In this document: piece by piece, positions 60,418 to 64,000 of the stretch
How positions within the stretch are numbered: the first letter of the stretch is position 1
Layout: each line of letters begins with the position of its first letter
Source: Cryptomeria japonica
Lineage: Eukaryota; Streptophyta; Pinopsida; Cupressales; Cupressaceae
DNA length: 64,000 nt
Direction of reading: 5' to 3'
NCBI RefSeq assembly: GCF_030272615.1
Contig: NC_081408.1
Coordinates: forward strand, 65,606,546 to 65,670,545
The notes under the pieces: model-generated
The model's input: only the letters and a program-made list of their open reading frames with translations
Told to the model about the DNA's origin: nothing
Databases searched by the model: none
Translations under genes and position numbers: made by a program

Positions 60418-61783
60418 CTAGTCAAAAATGGATTTATACTTTGTCCTTGCTTCAGTGATGGCGACAGAGAGTGCATCCTTGACACTGTCCATTAAAGAAT
60501 TATGTACTTGAATGTCAGCCAATAGAGAAATTAAGCCATCTAATGTGCTTCCCTCTTGTGTAGTAGATAGGTAAGTGGCACAGTTGATCTATTCTTGAAT
60601 GGAGGACAAGTGTGGAATGAATAAGATTTGAAGAGTCATAATGTCCATCCTTATTTTGTGCTCTTCATTCTTGAGTTCCAATTGTTGAGCCACGACTTGT
60701 TGTAACTTTGTATAAAAATTATGAATAGAATTGGGCTCAGTGGTCAACTTATTTGAGAGATTGTTGATCTCTTTCTCAATTGCTTTTGTTTTATTGTTGA
60801 TGTCCTTAATGAGTAGAGAAAATGTATAGAGTTTCTAAAATAATTAAAGAATGTGCTTGAGTTGAGGGGACAACTCAACAATAAATTTGACAAGTTTAAC
60901 TTTGCCAAGAGCAATAGATTTATGTACCTCTTCAATCATTGTTGCAGTGAGCTCTTTGTTCTTTAACTTGCTCAAATATTCAGATGCATCTACTCCAGAT
61001 GTTTCTATTTGATTGAGGAGTTCATCCACTTTAATATGGATGGCTGCATCTGTTGACACTGTAGTTGCGAGTAGCATATCTGATAATAGTGTCTTTACCT
61101 TCTAAAGTACTTTATTTTTCTTTTGTATGGCCATTTGTTTTTCCTGTTTGGCCTTTGCTTTACATAGTTCATTGAATTCAATGAGTGCTTGCCCTTTTAA
61201 TTTTGATATGTCTACATTGGGCAGCATTATTGGTTTCGATGTATCTACCTTGAAACTATGCTTTTTCATCTTCTTTTCTTTAGATTTGGCCGGTTGAACC
61301 AATACAATAGCTTGGGAGGCTTGAGGATCCTCGGTAGGTTGCTCGGTGGAGGAAACACTTTTGTTGGTTTCTTTAGCCTTTGTTGATTCCTTCGGTGGTT
61401 TGGTGCTCGGGGTCTCAGTTGCAACATTTTTAGTGTTAGGAGGAGCCTGAGAGGTCTGTTCCCCGGTGGCCTGAGGAGTAGCTTCTCCTTCTTTATACTT
61501 GTGAACCTATGCACCTTGTTTAGTATCTTGAGGGGCCTCGGTTGCAATAGAATGAGTGACCAGAGGATAAGGCTGAACTTGTTCCAAAATTGACTCACTG
61601 GATACCAGTTTTGCATAGGCATTGTCTTCTATCATTTCTTGTTTAGGCGCCTCGGTGTCCATGATGTCTTCATCAATTTGTATGGTGTCAGTAGGGTCTT
61701 TCTCAGTGACATCATGATCTTGCTCGATGACATCAACTATTTCAACTTCAGCTTGTTCACCAGCATTCTTCTTTTGTCTCATT
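60418..61783 (-). pseudogene. Element E extra ORF, C-terminal part, function unknown
   Basis: Minus strand from 61782: an acidic stretch (VIEQDHDVTEKDP), a Pro/Thr/Ser/Lys-rich stretch with KSKEKKMKKH, then a helical part (VDISKLKGQALIEF, KLKNKELTATMIEEVHKS) with predicted coiled coil, ending at a TAG at 60418-60420. Stops near 61505, 61100, 60840 and 60590 interrupt it. The charge pattern suggests a nucleic-acid-associated or structural protein; that is speculation. It is probably the distal part of the same ORF family whose start is at 58332 in element D. Confidence 0.55.
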
Positions 61784-62842
61784 TGTTAGGTCTCAAAGAC
61801 AACTGAGAGGGGGGAGTGAATCAGTTGTCTAATAAATTCAAACCAAAAACCAATTAACCAACCTGATGCTTAATACTGGTAAACCAGTTAAGTATGTCGG
61901 TAGACAGGGTTAACAGTAAATTGCTATATCAGTAAAGATTAATGCATAGAACATAAACATAAAGTCATCCACAACACATGACACCAATATTTGTACGTGG
62001 AAACCTTGTAAGGGGAAAAACCATGGTGGGAAACCTTACCCAGAATCAGATGATACTACTGTAGATAGTAAGTGAACATAAATGGGGTCTGCACATGCAG
62101 AAAGGCCAACAACCTAGAGCTCATTGCTCACTCACAAAATGGGAGTCACACTGACTATAGTTGGATGGTTAAATCCAATAAGAATGTATTGCACAAAATA
62201 GCATCTTCATATGCTAGATTCAGTACCGGTGTAATGCTGATATGCTTATACAAAAACCTAGCTTCACCTTCAAATGATGTCTTCATGTATGCCTTTGCTT
62301 AATCTCGCATATACCCTCACTCAATTCTTTTTCGCACTCCACACTTGATCTTACAAATAAAATCTTACATTTATACCATAACCTAAGACAAATTTTAGTA
62401 GGTCGGCTCTACAAGATATTATAATAAACATTTTACATATAATATAATATCCAATGCAATTAACTGATTAAACATTTCAGATTAATGCATTGACATCAAT
62501 AATAAATCATCTTCATAGCATGCCATGCTGATCTGGAAAAGATAAACCTGTCGGTGTAACCCTAGATAACCCTGGACCTATTTGTTGGTAAAAGCAAATA
62601 TGCAAATATGAATATACCAAGGATCAATTCTTCAAATCAAAGTGTCCACATGATGTCTTTGACATTATCAAGTGTCTTCCATATCATTCTAGGTACCGGT
62701 GGACATTATATCCTACCGGTGAACCATATACCAGTAACTGTGCAATAGTTACTTGCTTGTCGGCGAATGTTGCTGGATCTCCAAAGTGCTTGTTTTTAGT
62801 AGGTGTTGACATCAATGACAAAACCATACCAAAATACCAACA
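61784..62842 (-). mobile_element. Solo copia-family LTR, TSD TCATT
   Basis: The plus strand begins tgttaggtctc and ends ataccaaca. It is flanked by tcatt at 61779-61783 and 62843-62847. It contains the antisense of the gtgagctctagg/gcatgtgcagg stretch seen in the 14475 LTR. It splits the extra ORF of element E. Confidence 0.92.
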
Positions 62843-62847
62843 TCATT

Positions 62848-63479
62848 TTCCACTTCAATATACAGGCCATTCATTAGTTTTAAGGCTCTTTGTTTGACAA
62901 GGAACTTTGTGTGGTATGTTGTCAGATGTTCTTTTATTTTAACTACCAACATGTCTAGAAAGAGATGTACCAGACTTCTTTCTCTAATCTATTTCTCTGA
63001 GTCCATTGCATATTTCCGCCTGTTATCAATATGCAAATATAATTCTTTGACTACTTCTTCTATTTGTCTCTTCTCATCATTAGATCTGGTTTCATACTTA
63101 ACATATCTGAATCCTCCAAATCCACCATATTCTTTCAAGTTAGTACAAAAATTAGCAACACTATGCACATTTTTCTTTGTACTCTTAACAATTTGAAATT
63201 TGTTAGCATCTTCAGACTCTATGTCACAGGACTCTTTAGTCAAATTGAGTCTCTGAGTAGATTTCTTATAGGTCTTTGTTACCTTAGGAACAACAATAGT
63301 CTTTGGTTTCTGACTCGGTGACACTGCAAATGATCTTGTGTTTGGGTGCTTTACTGAGGAGTCAGTGATGCCTTTGATGTGTCCTATTTCTTCCTCTTCA
63401 GAACTTTCCCTTTAGGAAACTCGGTGCTTAGTGTAATAGCAGCCTCTTGGGCTTCTAATTCCTCCTCGGTGATTACTAG
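62848..63479 (-). pseudogene. Element E extra ORF, middle part
   Basis: Minus strand: an open stretch with LVITEEELEAQEAAI next to the LTR edge, a frame change near 63410, then 62989-63324 (111 codons; KEYGGFGGFRYVKYETR, EEVVKELYLHIDNRRKYAM). It continues past a stop to the solo LTR. It reads on into the 61782 frame beyond the TCATT duplication. Confidence 0.55.
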
Positions 63480-64000
63480 TGTTAGGCTCAATATGGAAAG
63501 CTAATGTACTGAGAGTGGAGGGGTGAATTAGTACTCCAAAACTTTTCTTCAATAAAAACCTTACTATTATGCATAAACAGAATAGTGTAGTAACATAAAA
63601 AAAAGTTAAAACAAACAAATAACAATCATACATGATTCACTCCATAACACATATATTTTGGTTATGCTGAAACTCTTGGTTAGAGAGAAAAACTGCGGTG
63701 GAGATGGCACCCACAACTTCACTACTGCAATAATAAAGAATGCTCGGTTAGAGCTACATTTAGCTATTTCTGATAGCTTACCCTGTTAGGAGTAACAGGA
63801 TCTATTAGATCTACCTTGCTAAAGGATTTTACAACATTTATTCTAAATGTTGCACCTGGTTAGAGGCTTTACAATTTATAGACTTGGTTAGAGTCTTTTA
63901 CCCTATTAGCGGATTTTCTTTCAACTTCATAATATTAAAATAAAATCATTACAAACATCTGCAACTTTGCATCTGAAATGTTATAGCAGATTCTATGTGC
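63480..64000 (-). repeat. Partial LTR of the element E family, cut by window end
   Basis: It begins tgttaggctcaatatgg and follows 58868-59400 closely, including the gagaggggtgaat-type stretch and the acttggttagagtctttta stretch. The far end lies outside the window. Confidence 0.8.

Larger units (their letters stand above)
58868..64000 (-). mobile_element. Element E: copia-like element with extra ORF, opposite strand, runs off the window
   Basis: The 3' LTR 58868-60094 is bordered by a polypurine tract (60095-60106), so the element is read on the minus strand. The interior (60107-63479) encodes only a long broken ORF and contains a solo LTR. A second LTR of the same family starts at 63480 and is cut by the window end. 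It joins coding sequence directly with no primer site, so it is either a 5' LTR fused by an internal deletion or an independent insertion. Confidence 0.65.

Noticed and set aside
60418-63479. Reading the minus-strand ORF between the two E-family LTRs as an inverted piece of element D's ORF
   Set aside because: Inversion would need matching breakpoints and oppositely oriented LTRs, but both LTRs have the same orientation. A polypurine tract at the 3' LTR supports an ordinary minus-strand element instead.

Overview
The window looks like nuclear DNA of a seed plant. It has a GT-AG spliced gene of a plant-typical family, is AT-rich outside that gene, and is filled with nested LTR retrotransposons of Ty1/copia and Ty3/gypsy (Tat-like) type. 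The scale of the nesting, the 3.7 kb LTRs and the copia LTR families suggest a gymnosperm, probably a conifer; that is inference, not shown by any single base.

The only intact host gene I can support is at 4967-7242 on the minus strand. It is a complete six-exon SWEET-family sugar transporter of 265 codons, with a candidate TATA box and poly(A) signal. The flanks (1-4738 and 7362-10672) hold AT-rich DNA, short tandem duplications and no recognisable gene.

From 10.67 kb onward almost everything is retrotransposon. A copia element (10678-19516, target duplication CTTCC) has lost gag, protease and integrase. It is interrupted inside its RT by a gypsy element (13103-17593) that keeps only gag and protease, and that element is interrupted by a solo LTR (14475-15273, duplication TATCA). 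A Tat-like gypsy element A occupies 20126-55217. Its 3' LTR is split by a younger Tat-like element B (20818-42651, duplication TGTCT), whose gag-pol is split by a non-autonomous element C (29258-37118, duplication AACAC). The far right holds a copia-type gag element D (56060-58867), broken by an opposite-strand element E (58868 to beyond the window). E carries a second solo LTR (61784-62842, duplication TCATT) and a further LTR fragment (63480-64000).

The most notable observations are these. (1) Both 3.7 kb LTRs of element B contain a decayed pentatricopeptide-repeat (PPR) gene on the element's sense strand. (2) Elements A and B place their second, plant-type RNase H on opposite sides of the reverse transcriptase: after RT in A, before RT in B. 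(3) Element C has long gag-like reading frames, no polymerase, a protease-like domain lacking the catalytic glycine, and a family of GC-rich hairpin repeats in its LTRs and leader. (4) The uninterrupted LTR of element A at 54.8 kb preserves the exact empty site of element B. (5) Elements D and E carry pieces of an extra ORF that I do not recognise.
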